Part shown: positions 54,784 through 64,000 of the stretch, one piece after another
Position numbering within the stretch: the stretch's first letter is position 1
How the letters are laid out: each line of letters opens with the position of its first letter
Origin: Rapana venosa
Taxonomy: Eukaryota; Mollusca; Gastropoda; Neogastropoda; Muricidae
Length of the DNA stretch: 64,000 bases
Direction: 5' to 3'
Assembly (NCBI GenBank): GCA_028751875.1
Contig: CM054159.1
Location: 9,719,092-9,783,091, forward strand
Position numbers and translations under genes: made by a program
Notes under the pieces: model-generated
What the model was told of the DNA's origin: nothing
Databases searched by the model: none
What the model saw: only the letters and a program-made list of their open reading frames with translations

Positions 54784-54899
54784 GTTCTTTCGGGGTTTTC
54801 CCCCTGTATTCTTTTCTTCTTTCTCGTTTCTTGCCCCTGTTCTGTTTTTCCCCCTTTTTTCTGTTCTTTCCACTTTCCTTTTTCAGTCTCTAGTTTCTT
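54784..54899 (+). repeat. Short pyrimidine-rich tract
   Basis: T/C-rich, with CTGTTCT motifs as in the other pyrimidine blocks. Confidence 0.6.
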
Positions 54900-55375
54900 T
54901 GTTGTTGCTGTTGTTGTTGCTGCTGCTGTTTGTTGTTTTAGGGGTTTTTTTCGCTATTTATTCATTGTTGTTGTTGTTGCTGTTGTTGTTGTTGCTGCTG
55001 CTTCTGTTTTAATTTTGTTTGCAATTTCTTCATTGTTGTTGTTTCTGTTGTTCTTGTTGTTGTTGCTGCTGTTGTTGCTGTTGCTGCTGCTGTTTTAGTT
55101 TTTTTTACAATTTCTTCATTGTTGCTGTTGTTGTTGCTGCTGTTGTTGCTGTTGTTGCTGTTTTAGTTTTGTTTACAATTTCTTCATTGTTTTTGTTGCT
55201 GCTGTTCTTGTTGTTGTTGCTGCTGTTTTAGTTTTGTTTACAATTTCTTCATTGTTGTTGTTGTCGCTGTGCTTGTTGTTGTTGCTGCTGCTGTTTTAGT
55301 TTGTTTTACAATTTCTTCATTGCTGTCCTTGTTGCTGTTGCTGCTGCTGTTTTAGTTTTGTTCACAGTTTGTTCA
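54900..55375 (+). repeat. Minisatellite, unit about 65 bp, of GTT/GCT triplets
   Basis: Each unit has TTTTAGTTTTGTTTACAATT, TCTTCATTG and then (GTT)n(GCT)n. TTTTAG anchors at 54937, 55093, 55161, 55226, 55294 and 55350 show spacings of 56-86 bp (one unit is altered). Confidence 0.9.
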
Positions 55376-55649
55376 TTTTGCTCCTTCTGCTTTGTTGTTG
55401 CTTTTGCTGGTTGTTCTTGTGTTTCTATCACTTTCTTTCTTGATATTAACCTTCCTCTGTCTTCTTCCTTTCCCATCCGTTTTTGTTTTTTCTTTGTTTT
55501 TACTGCGCTTTTCCTCTATGATTCTTTCTTTTTTGTAACCAACAGTTCAAACCGATCGAATCAAAATGAAAATATCAAGAATGAAGGAATATGTATACAC
55601 ACTCTTGTGTCCTTTTATGCAGCCATGCATGTATGTGAGTATGCATACT

Positions 55650-55735
55650 CTCTCTCTCTCTCCCCCCTCTCTCTCTCTCTCTCTCAAGCACACACACGCG
55701 CGCGCACGCGCGCACGCACTCACACATACGCACAT
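55650..55735. repeat. (CT)n and (CA)n/(CG)n microsatellites
   Basis: CT repeats with a CCCC break, followed by CA, CG and CA blocks. Confidence 0.9.
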
Positions 55736-56999
55736 ACAAAAAACATGATAATCTTTGTAAATGTATTTCCTACTTAACCCCACTTTTTTATATTTAGGTG
55801 TCTATTTTGCTCAAACATTCCCCTCTCTTACAAAAAAAAACCCCGAACATCTTTCCCCATTCCCTATTCCTGCTCTCACACTCTCTCACACAGACGACTT
55901 GGCCATAACATCTTAGTCTTATGCCCCTTCCCACATACAGCTATCCATCCCGCCCCTTCTGTCTTAACATCCTCTTCCCTAGAACACCCCCCATACTCCT
56001 CCACACCTAAAAACGCAAGAAACAAAAAGGGTTTGTTTCTGTGTCACGTCTTGTATCATAATATCCACCTGCCTTTTGTGTCCACATGTGGGGCCAGGTT
56101 AAGAAATACAGGTTAGTGTCAAGGTCAGTGTAAGAAAACTTCAGTCACTGGGAAAGGACTGTCCGTCAGCTGGCTTGTCTGCCAGTATGCATGCATGCAT
56201 GTGGACACAAGGGCACATTGACATAATGGTACCTAGATTTTGACACAATAGTTTGGAAGCTTTCTTTAAATCACCAGTCCTGTCAACAGCCATGGTTGTT
56301 TCTGTTGCTTCACTCATTGGACTTTTTATGACAATTTTCCAATTCTGGAATCAGCTCAGTGGTTTCCGGCAGCCTACCCTTGTTTTTTCAAATCGGCTAT
56401 GATGTTTTCAAAACAACAACAAGAAATGAAGTAGATAAAACGACGGAACAAGCTCAAAGGTACGGTTATTTCTTGCTTATTTCTTGCCTTTCCCCATTGT
56501 TTATTTTACAATTTTCCAGCTCTGAAATCAGCAAATTTCCGGCATGCTGTAATTTGAAAAAATCGCGTCCGTTTAAAAAAACAACCCAAGTTGAATTGAC
56601 GAACGAAGATAGATATAAGCTCCAAATAAAACCACGCAAGAAAAACCTGCTCTTTCATATGCTAGCCTTTTCTCTATTCCCACTTGCCTAGCCATACATG
56701 TCCTACCCCTTTCTCCAAATTGACAAATGAACCTAGTAGATAAACTAAGGAACTAACCCAAAATAAACCATACGCAAAATAGGACGATCTTTTTTCTTTG
56801 CTAGCTAGACTTTTAATTCTATTTCTAATACCCAGCCACACAAAACCTGCCCCCTCTTTCCAATTATCAGTTTCCCTTTAGTACCTCTTCTACAAAATCA
56901 ACTTTAAGTCCCTTCCTTTCCCCAAAAATACTTATTTACATATACACGCACATGTTTACAAACACAAACACATAGACACGGACACACATGGACAGACAG
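55736..56999. other. Unassigned, with an internal direct repeat
   Basis: ACAATTTTCCAATTCTGGAA with TTTCCGGCA downstream (56332-56375) recurs as ACAATTTTCCAGCTCTGAAA with TTTCCGGCA (56508-56545), a 40-50 bp direct repeat about 176 bp apart. No gene is seen; the 110-aa frame at 56359-56691 spans this repeat and has no known motif. Confidence 0.5.
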
Positions 57000-57003
57000 A
57001 CAG

Positions 57004-57035
<32 letters not shown>

Positions 57036-57100
57036 GCACGCACACAACACACACACAACACGCACGCACGCACGCCACACACACACACACACACACACAT
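57000..57100. repeat. (CA)n/(CGCA)n microsatellite
   Basis: Imperfect CA and CGCA blocks. Confidence 0.9.
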
Positions 57101-57189
57101 GAGTGTTGAAAAAAGAGAAAAAGAGAAGTAGAATGCAACATGTTTTTAGTGTACATCACTTTTAGCCAAAATAGATAATAATTATAATT

Positions 57190-57273
57190 GATGTTTTTTG
57201 TTGTTGTGTCAAATAAGTCTACATGACTTAAATGGCAATAAAATATTCTGATTCTGAATCTGAATCTTCTGAA

Positions 57274-57275
<2 letters not shown>
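57190..57275 (+). repeat. LINE-type 3' end with (GATTCT/GAATCT) tail
   Basis: GGCAATAAAATATTCTGATT followed by CTGAATCTGAATC is a retroelement 3' end of the kind also seen at 54048-54069. A CA microsatellite starts directly after it. Confidence 0.6.
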
Positions 57276-57307
<32 letters not shown>

Positions 57308-57355
57308 CACACACACACACACACACACACTCACTCACACACACACACTCTCACA

Positions 57356-57404
<49 letters not shown>

Positions 57405-57407
57405 ATG
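57276..57407. repeat. (CA)n microsatellite
   Basis: CA repeats with AAC and CTC breaks. Confidence 0.95.
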
Positions 57408-57565
57408 CGCACACGTTGAATTCTTTTCTGCTTTTGGAAGACTAGGCCATTGTGTGCCGATGGGAACGATGACAAAATTTACAAAAACTGCATACACACG
57501 GGGACAGGGTGTAAAAAAGCACATGAGTCTTATTCCAAAAGCCTCAGAATAAACGAATAAAATGA
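57408..57565 (-). repeat. Repeat A copy (reverse)
   Basis: TTTTGGAAGACTAGGCCATT, GTGTGCCGATGGGAAC, GCATACACACGGGGACAG and AAAAGCACATGAGTCTTATT match 25390-25510 in the same orientation. Confidence 0.8.
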
Positions 57566-57584
57566 AGGAAATAAATAATTAAAT

Positions 57585-57811
<227 letters not shown>

Positions 57812-57831
57812 CACAGAAAGGTTCATCAGAG

Positions 57832-58240
57832 GTGACACAATTAGTACTCCCCTTTTCATTACAAGAATGTTATCATATTGTAATAAAATCACAACAAAAG
57901 CTATTTCAGTGTGAGGAAAGGAGACTTGGTTGTCTAGATGCACACAAAGAACTACGTAAATTTCAGTCTTTCGTTAAAATACGAGAACATGATGTATACT
58001 GTTCAAAGCAGATTGTTTCCTTAGCTTGTAGATGGAAATTAAATTGCTTCAAGACAAAATATGCTGGAAATGCTTTTTGCATATGCGGTAATAATATAAC
58101 AGCAGATCATATATTAACATGCTGGCGTGTAAAAGGGCACATTCCTGTTTTTATGGTATCCTCTCCATCAGCAATATTTAGCGTTCTGTCACTTATGTAC
58201 GACTTTTTTTTAGATCGCTGATGCATAGTCCAATTGGTTT
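57832..58240 (+). pseudogene. LINE ORF2 C-terminal fragment with zinc knuckle
   Basis: A 129-aa frame: a helical N-terminal part, then RWKLNCFKTKYAGNAFCICG, NNITADHILTC and a hydrophobic end (IFSVLSLMYDFFLD). The C-x-C-G...H-x(3)-C order is that of the LINE tail at 14375-14765, so both copies come from one family. It is 5'-truncated at the CA repeat. The stop is at 58219. Confidence 0.65.
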
Positions 58241-58260
58241 GTTGTTGTGATTGCTTTGAA

Positions 58261-58645
58261 AATGCCATAGAAAACTGCTGGGCATATCCTGGAGATAACT
58301 AAAGACCAATGAATTTGTCAAGAGTCAAATAACACGGCTGGCAGGTCCACAGGAACCCCTTCTCACCATCGTCAAGAAGAAAAAGCTGACATGGTTCGGC
58401 CACGTCACCCGCCACAACACTCTGCCCAAAACAGTACTGCAGGGAACACTCGAAGGTGGCAGAAGGAGGGGAAGACAGAACAAGTCATGGATGGACAACA
58501 TCAGAGAATGGACCAGGATGAATGACTCGGCACTACTGCGCAGAGCCGAGGACCGAGATGGATGGAGGAGGCTTACCACGGCATCATCTTTCGTGTCTCC
58601 TCCACGACCGCCAAAGTCACGGGACTGATGATGATGATGATGATG
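58261..58645 (+). mobile_element. RTE-like LINE, strongly 5'-truncated (third copy)
   Basis: From AATGCCATAGAAAACTGCTG through the LTWFGHVTRHNTLPKTVLQG block to GGGACTGATGATGATG, it is nearly identical to 51238-51613 and 53276-53673. I see no clear target-site duplication. The insert has a frame break at the start (GATAACTAAAG for GAGAACGAAAG). Confidence 0.9.
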
Positions 58646-58984
58646 AATCGAGAAATTATTTGTTCTTGCTCGTTAGATTTTCAAAAATTATCATTATCCT
58701 TTTTTCTTTGCAATATGTCTCCTGTTTCACGGTTGTTGCATTCCTATTGTTTATCGTGTTTGTTTTATAGGAGGGGGCAGGGGAGCTAGAGATATTGTGT
58801 TTGTACTTGGTTTTGGGCTGTTGTTGGGTGTTTCTGGCTCTTGTTTTAAGGGTTGAGCTTTTTTCTTGGGGTGGGGGGATGGGGGTGCTTCTTGGGTTTC
58901 TTTTGGGGGCAGGGGAGGGGTTACACACATTAAGATAGGATTGGGGTTTTTTCAGTGAAATTCACTAGTTGAAATTGTATTTAT
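58646..58984. other. Unassigned, G/T-rich
   Basis: G runs at 58860-58920. No gene is recognised. Confidence 0.4.
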
Positions 58985-59090
58985 AATAATAATAATAATA
59001 ATATATGGAATTTATATAGCGCTGAATCTTGTAAAAAACAAACAAATCGAAGCGCTTGCACTCAATCATTTACAGGCATGCAACTCTCCT
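58985..59090 (-). repeat. (ATT)n-tailed short repeat
   Basis: On the + strand (AAT)n, then GGAATTTATATAGCGCTGAA, TCTTGTAAA and ATCGAAGCGCTTGCACTCA, then GGCATGCAACT. It is one of the longer copies of the family at 541-760. Confidence 0.85.
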
Positions 59091-60060
59091 TATTTATATT
59101 TTTCATTGGAACTACTGATTTTGTTAGAAGTTGTTAGAATGGCATTTTTCTGTTGTTTATTGTAGTTCAATAGGTTAGTAATGTAAAGGTGTTTTTTCTA
59201 TTATTTTGTTTGGTTTGGTTTTTACAAAAAAATATTATTAAATTTTGTTTATCATATCGCATGCATTGATCCCCTGAAATTCCTTCTCCTATACATTACC
59301 AACTACACCCTCCTCCCCTGACACTCACACACCCTCCTTCTCCCCCTGCCCCCCCCCCCCCCCCCTCCCCCCGCCCCGTCTAAATCACAACTTGTGAAAA
59401 GACGTTAAATGAATTTGAACACACAGGCACAATTTTGTCAGGCATCCATTTCCCCCATGTCTGTTCTCAATTTATCTCCAGGGTACATCACCACCTCCAC
59501 TACCTCTCCTTCCTCCTCCTTTCATTTTGACTGGAGCCTTAGACACCACTTGTGTGGAAATTCGTAACCTTGTATCTGTTTTGGAGCAACTTGAGTTCAA
59601 ACAAAGTGTTCACATCTGCTCTTGGAAGTTAACTTCAGCTTCAAACTCTTGTCCGTCCCCTCACCCTCCCCTCTTTGCAGACAATATGTTTTATCACACG
59701 TATAGCGAAAACGCATGGGGGTTTCTGTTGTCGCTACTTCGTTAACATAGCCTCCGAGCTCTGCTTTCATCCATTACACAGGATTCAATGCATTGTCTTG
59801 GCCTTGCTCTGTCTCGTTTTGATCTCCGAGTGACAACAAATCCATCCAACTTAGCGATCCAGAGACGACTTCCGGAGACTTATGCGCATGCGCCAAATTA
59901 ATGTTTACCTCCTTGGAGACTTTTGTCGTTTGCTAGTCCTTGTTCTTTTGGTCCACATACTCACACGTATTTGAACCTTTATTTTTTCGCACAGAAATGT
60001 ATTTTTAGTTTATCATCATCCTTAATGAGAATACTTTTGATAGACAAGCCTTGACTTTCA
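59091..60060. other. Unassigned stretch
   Basis: It holds a C-rich run at 59348-59375. The 72-aa frame at 59527-59745 has no known motif. Confidence 0.4.
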
Positions 60061-60061
60061 A

Positions 60062-60213
60062 GGGTTTTCAAGGTGGTGTTCGTCACAGGTTCTCATTTTG
60101 GTCATTTTCAATAGGATTCAAGGTTTTGGATCTAATATTCCTCTTTTTTTTTTAAATCCGAAAATCGTCAATACGGAATTCCATTTAAAACGGGAGGGAA
60201 AATCACCCATGAA
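60062..60213 (+). repeat. Dispersed repeat B, copy 2
   Basis: GTTCGTCACAGGTTCTCATT, AAATCCGAAAATCGTCAATA, GGAATTCC and AAATCACCCATGA line up with 54640-54783. Confidence 0.7.
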
Positions 60214-60800
<587 letters not shown>

Positions 60801-60921
60801 GACAGAGGGAGGGAGTGCGGAGGGACAGACCGACACAAAAGCACACATACTGGCCATATAATTATTGCTTACCTGAACCACAGCCATGATCTCTGAAGAC
60901 AGCCCGAGTCTGAGCTGGTCA

Positions 60922-61345
<424 letters not shown>

Positions 61346-61424
61346 TATCCGTCTGTCCATCCATCCTGCACACAGCAGATATAGGGAGACACTGAAAACT
61401 GGCACTTTACACATTCATAGTGAT

Positions 61425-61515
61425 AATAATAATAATAATATTAATAATAATAATAATAATAATGTATGGAATTTATATAGCGCTGAATCTTGTAAAGCAA
61501 CAAATCAAAGAGCTT
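61425..61515 (-). repeat. (ATT)n-tailed short repeat
   Basis: (AAT)n with GGAATTTATATAGCGCTGAA and TCTTGTAAAGCAACAAATC. It is truncated where repeat A begins. Confidence 0.85.
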
Positions 61516-61715
61516 TTTTTTTTATCGAGGATAATGGAATAAGCACTCATGTGCTTTTTTTTTACATCCAGTCCCCGTGTGTATGCGGTTTTGTAAATTT
61601 TGTCATCTGTTCCCACCGGCACACAATGGCCTACTCTTTCGAAAAGCGGAACAGGATTTAACGTGTGCGCAAGATGTTCTGCCTCGGTTTATAGTCTCAT
61701 CCGAAAATCGCTGAT
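61515..61715 (+). repeat. Repeat A copy (best preserved)
   Basis: GAGGATAATGGAATAAGCAC, CCAGTCCCCGTGTGTATGC, CACCGGCACACAATGGCC, TCTTTCGAAAAGCGGAACAG, GCGCAAGATGTTCTGC and CGGTTTATAGTCTCATCCG. The last segment is shared with the tRNA-derived SINE body. Confidence 0.9.
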
Positions 61716-61948
61716 AATTAGTATTGTTAATGTCATGGATAATGTCACGTCAGCTTTTTTTTTTTTACCACTTTGGCAGAACTGAAAGGGTTTGATTGTT
61801 AATGATTGCTAGCTCAAACAGCTGAAGATGCTGTCGCGTTTGTCAATATTTGACAGTATGAGCAGTCAAAAAAACCAACAACAAAAACCCCGAGATAAAA
61901 GCTGAACAGTAGAAGGTCCATCTTCTGTTGACCATCTATTGTATTGTA
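61716..61948. other. Unassigned stretch
   Basis: No feature is seen. Confidence 0.4.
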
Positions 61949-62285
61949 TACCACTTTAAGTCACGGCAGATTTATCTTCGTGAAATTCGGGCTGCTCTCC
62001 TTCCGGCGAGGGCGCGTCGCCACAAGTGCAGCGCCACCCATTTAAAAAAAATTTCCTGTCTGCATATGTATTTGATTTCCTATCAGAGTGGCTTTTTTTT
62101 TTTTTACAGAATTTTGCCAAGGACAACTCCCTTGTTGCCGTGGGTTCTTTTACGTGCACTAAATGAGTAGTTGCACAGGGGTCGTCGGTTTATCGTCTCA
62201 CCCAGATCACCACTCACGGTCTAAGTGGATGGGTGACAATTTTGGGGCACAAAGGGAGATTGAACCACCACACACTTGAAACTCG
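61949..62285 (-). mobile_element. tRNA-derived SINE
   Basis: Same family and strand as 24737-25115. CACTTTAAGTCACGGCAGAT, GCGCCACCCATTT, TTGCCGTGGGTTCTTTTACG and TCGGTTTATCGTCTCACCC appear on the + strand. The minus-strand box B remnant GGTTCAATCTC lies at 62268-62258. The head beyond it is decayed. Confidence 0.85.
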
Positions 62286-62747
62286 GACTTTCCACTTTTT
62301 AAGTATATGAGTTATTTCTGATCACTACTCTTTGGCAGGAGGGCCACGTCCAAATCACCAGTCTTTAGAATGAAGCCAACCAAGTTATCGATTTTGTTGG
62401 ACATAAATTATCTTTTTGTATTCCTAGTTGTAAAGTAATGAATGTATACATTTCCTGTGTAGTCATAACGAATAATACATGGTTTCTGTTCTAAAATTGG
62501 CAACTTAAAACAGAAAATGTATGTATTCGTTATTCGACAACTTTGAACGCGAAAGGATAACTATTCTACAGGCCAAGCCTAGACTTGTAACCTGTCCTTG
62601 TGAACATTCATACATACATACATACATTACATCAATCAATGAAATATGGACATCAGTAAAACATTGGGATAAAAACGCACATGATATACCACGCACAAAA
62701 ATCTTATCAAAATCTAAACTACGTACTACCATCAATCTTCTCTTTAA
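62286..62747. other. Unassigned stretch
   Basis: (CATA)n near 62609-62628. No gene is recognised. Confidence 0.4.
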
Positions 62748-62904
62748 CACGCACGCACACACACACGCGCACGCAAACACGCATGCACACACTCACACAG
62801 AAGTGGGAGGGCGGGGGAGGGGAACGGGATAGCCTGATGGTTACAGCGTTGCGCTCGCGATCTGACGTCCTAGCACACACGCGCGCGCATTTATGCATGC
62901 ATGC

Positions 62905-62938
<34 letters not shown>
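62748..62938 (+). repeat. CA/GT repeats around a tRNA-like head
   Basis: CA at 62749-62800, then GGGATAGCCTGATGGTTACA (62826-62845) with GCGTTGCGCTCGCGATCTGA, a tRNA 5' half with box A, cut off at 62870 by CA/CG repeats. (GT)n is at 62906-62938. Confidence 0.6.
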
Positions 62939-62940
<2 letters not shown>

Positions 62941-63349
62941 CCTCCTCACCATAATTATCAGTGCCATGTTCTTCAGGTATTGCGATTACTTCCATTAACG
63001 TCCTGGAACCACACACTACCACACAACTCCTGGTTGTTCAGTACAGTACACCTAACAAATTTACGTAGATGGATGAATTGAATAACTAACCCGCTGGTTC
63101 GACACTTTTACAAGCTAGAAAGTGTCTGCAACAAAGAACTGTACAAAAATACAGGGGAACAACAGCTCACCGTGTAGGACAATCCCTGTCACTCCTTTCC
63201 CACAAATACAACGTTGTGTTTTGCGAGCGTGTGTGTGTGTGATGTCCCTAAGTGTTTTCTCTGTCACTAAGTGGTTTTAATCGGCGCGAACCCAGTTCAA
63301 ACAGTAACCAAAAAGTTATTTCTTAACAGTTTAAAACATCTCTTTATAT
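62939..63349. other. Unassigned stretch
   Basis: No gene or repeat is recognised. Confidence 0.4.
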
Positions 63350-63435
63350 CAACACGGGGTACTGGATGTAAAAATAAAAAAAAGCACATGAATGCTTATT
63401 CCATTATCCTAGGTATATAAAAAAAAAGAAGATAA
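63350..63435 (-). repeat. Repeat A copy, end part (reverse)
   Basis: ACACGGGGTACTGGATG and GCTTATTCCATTATCC flank an A-rich spacer, as in the copy at 25465-25511. Confidence 0.75.
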
Positions 63436-63774
63436 AATAAATAACAGATGACAAACACGACCTTAAAAATGGGCAATGAAAAGGTATTCAAGAAATGACA
63501 ATTCATTGGAGATTGCAAGCGTAAAACAAGTACTCCCTAACCAAGCACAGTACGCAGCATTCTACCAGGAAGTTTCCACCCAAAAGTGTTCATACAAGGA
63601 GAAGAATTCCTATCTCCGTTGGGCCTGTCCACTTATAGACCACAACCAGTTAACGACACAAGACACGTGTCGTTGGTCCATGTGTGTCTGTGTATGCACG
63701 TGCGGATAGGCCTGTGTTGTTGGGGTGTGAAGAAGAAGGGTGGGGGGACGGAAAGAAGGAAGGAAGGGGGCAAA
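63436..63774. other. Unassigned stretch
   Basis: No gene is recognised; purine-rich at 63730-63775. Confidence 0.4.
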
Positions 63775-63845
63775 AGCAGCCCCGTGGTTAGAATCGCATA
63801 CACGTGATCTGAAGCACGGGTTCGAGTATCTGCTGTGTGGTCTGG
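63775..63845 (+). repeat. tRNA-derived SINE head
   Basis: CGTGGTTAGAATCGC (63783-63797) and GGTTCGAGTATC (63819-63830) are box A- and box B-like at a tRNA-type distance. The arms do not pair into a full cloverleaf and no SINE body follows that I know. Confidence 0.5.
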
Positions 63846-64000
63846 TTGATGACCTTATGAATGAATGAGATGTATGATTTATAGATCGCACAAAAAATCT
63901 TTACACCCTCAGACAGGGACTTTAGAGCTGGCAGAGGACCCTGAAACAATGGGGAGTGGGGCAGGAAAAAACTGATACCAGTTGCTTACTACCTCATGAC

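Noticed and set aside
58261..58645. A target-site duplication for the third RTE copy
   Set aside because: No matching bases could be found at both ends; the 5' junction may be rearranged.
63775..63845. A functional tRNA gene
   Set aside because: Box-like motifs are present, but the stems do not pair well and no discriminator or terminator is clear.

Overview
This window is repeat-dominated eukaryotic DNA, most likely from a mollusc and probably a caenogastropod snail. The organism call is inference. It rests on tRNA-headed short repeats I recognise as typical of gastropod genomes, on a mix of RTE, CR1/L2, I-like, Tx1-like and Penelope-like retroelements usual for molluscs, and on very heavy microsatellite content. 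I see no bacterial operon, CRISPR array, rRNA operon or intact tRNA gene. I found no host protein-coding gene I could defend; almost every credible reading frame belongs to a retroelement.

Layout. 1-5.2 kb: microsatellites, a broken CR1/L2-like LINE end (minus strand) and a weak, unrecognised cluster of minus-strand ORFs. 5.2-17.6 kb: a long stretch whose + strand is mostly pyrimidine, with two degenerate tandem arrays (10.4-11.5 kb and 14.9-17.6 kb), homopolymer-stretched sequence (about 8.0-10.3 kb), and two blocks almost free of cytosine (11551-11754 and 13233-13881). 14.4-14.8 kb holds a LINE 3' fragment. 17.6-20.35 kb: a Tx1/L1-like LINE fragment (minus) split by an RTE insertion (18721-20165) with a 10-bp target-site duplication. 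20.4-21.84 kb: an unrecognised coiled-coil, ORF1-like protein cut off by a pyrimidine tract.

22.5-25.8 kb: a Penelope-like element with reverse transcriptase and GIY-YIG endonuclease, broken up by a GT microsatellite, a tRNA/5S chimeric SINE (itself carrying a tiny LINE insertion), a tRNA SINE and another short repeat. 25.75-30.7 kb: an I-like LINE (SGNH-esterase ORF1, AP endonuclease, reverse transcriptase, RNase H). 31.4-40.2 kb: two adjacent arrays of about 34-bp units, more than 8 kb in total. 41.1-45.3 kb: an I/Ingi-like LINE with RNase H. 45.5-54.07 kb: a full-length LINE bounded by a 15-bp target-site duplication. Its ORF1 carries a 2A-like peptide, and the element is interrupted by a 3.1-kb RTE (48511-51613) and a 0.66-kb truncated RTE (53016-53673), each with its own 9-bp duplication. 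54-64 kb: minisatellites, CA/GA/CTGT microsatellites, a third truncated RTE, LINE tails and dispersed SINE-like repeats.

The window reads as a layered record of insertion: pyrimidine-strand satellites formed the base, full-length LINEs landed in them, and RTE and SINE copies then landed inside the LINEs. Some blocks (8.0-10.3, 14.8-17.6 and 42.4-45.2 kb) have homopolymer runs so exaggerated that consensus error in the assembly must be considered before any biology is read into them. 'Repeat A' below means a short dispersed family whose forward copies contain GATAATGGAATAAGCAC.
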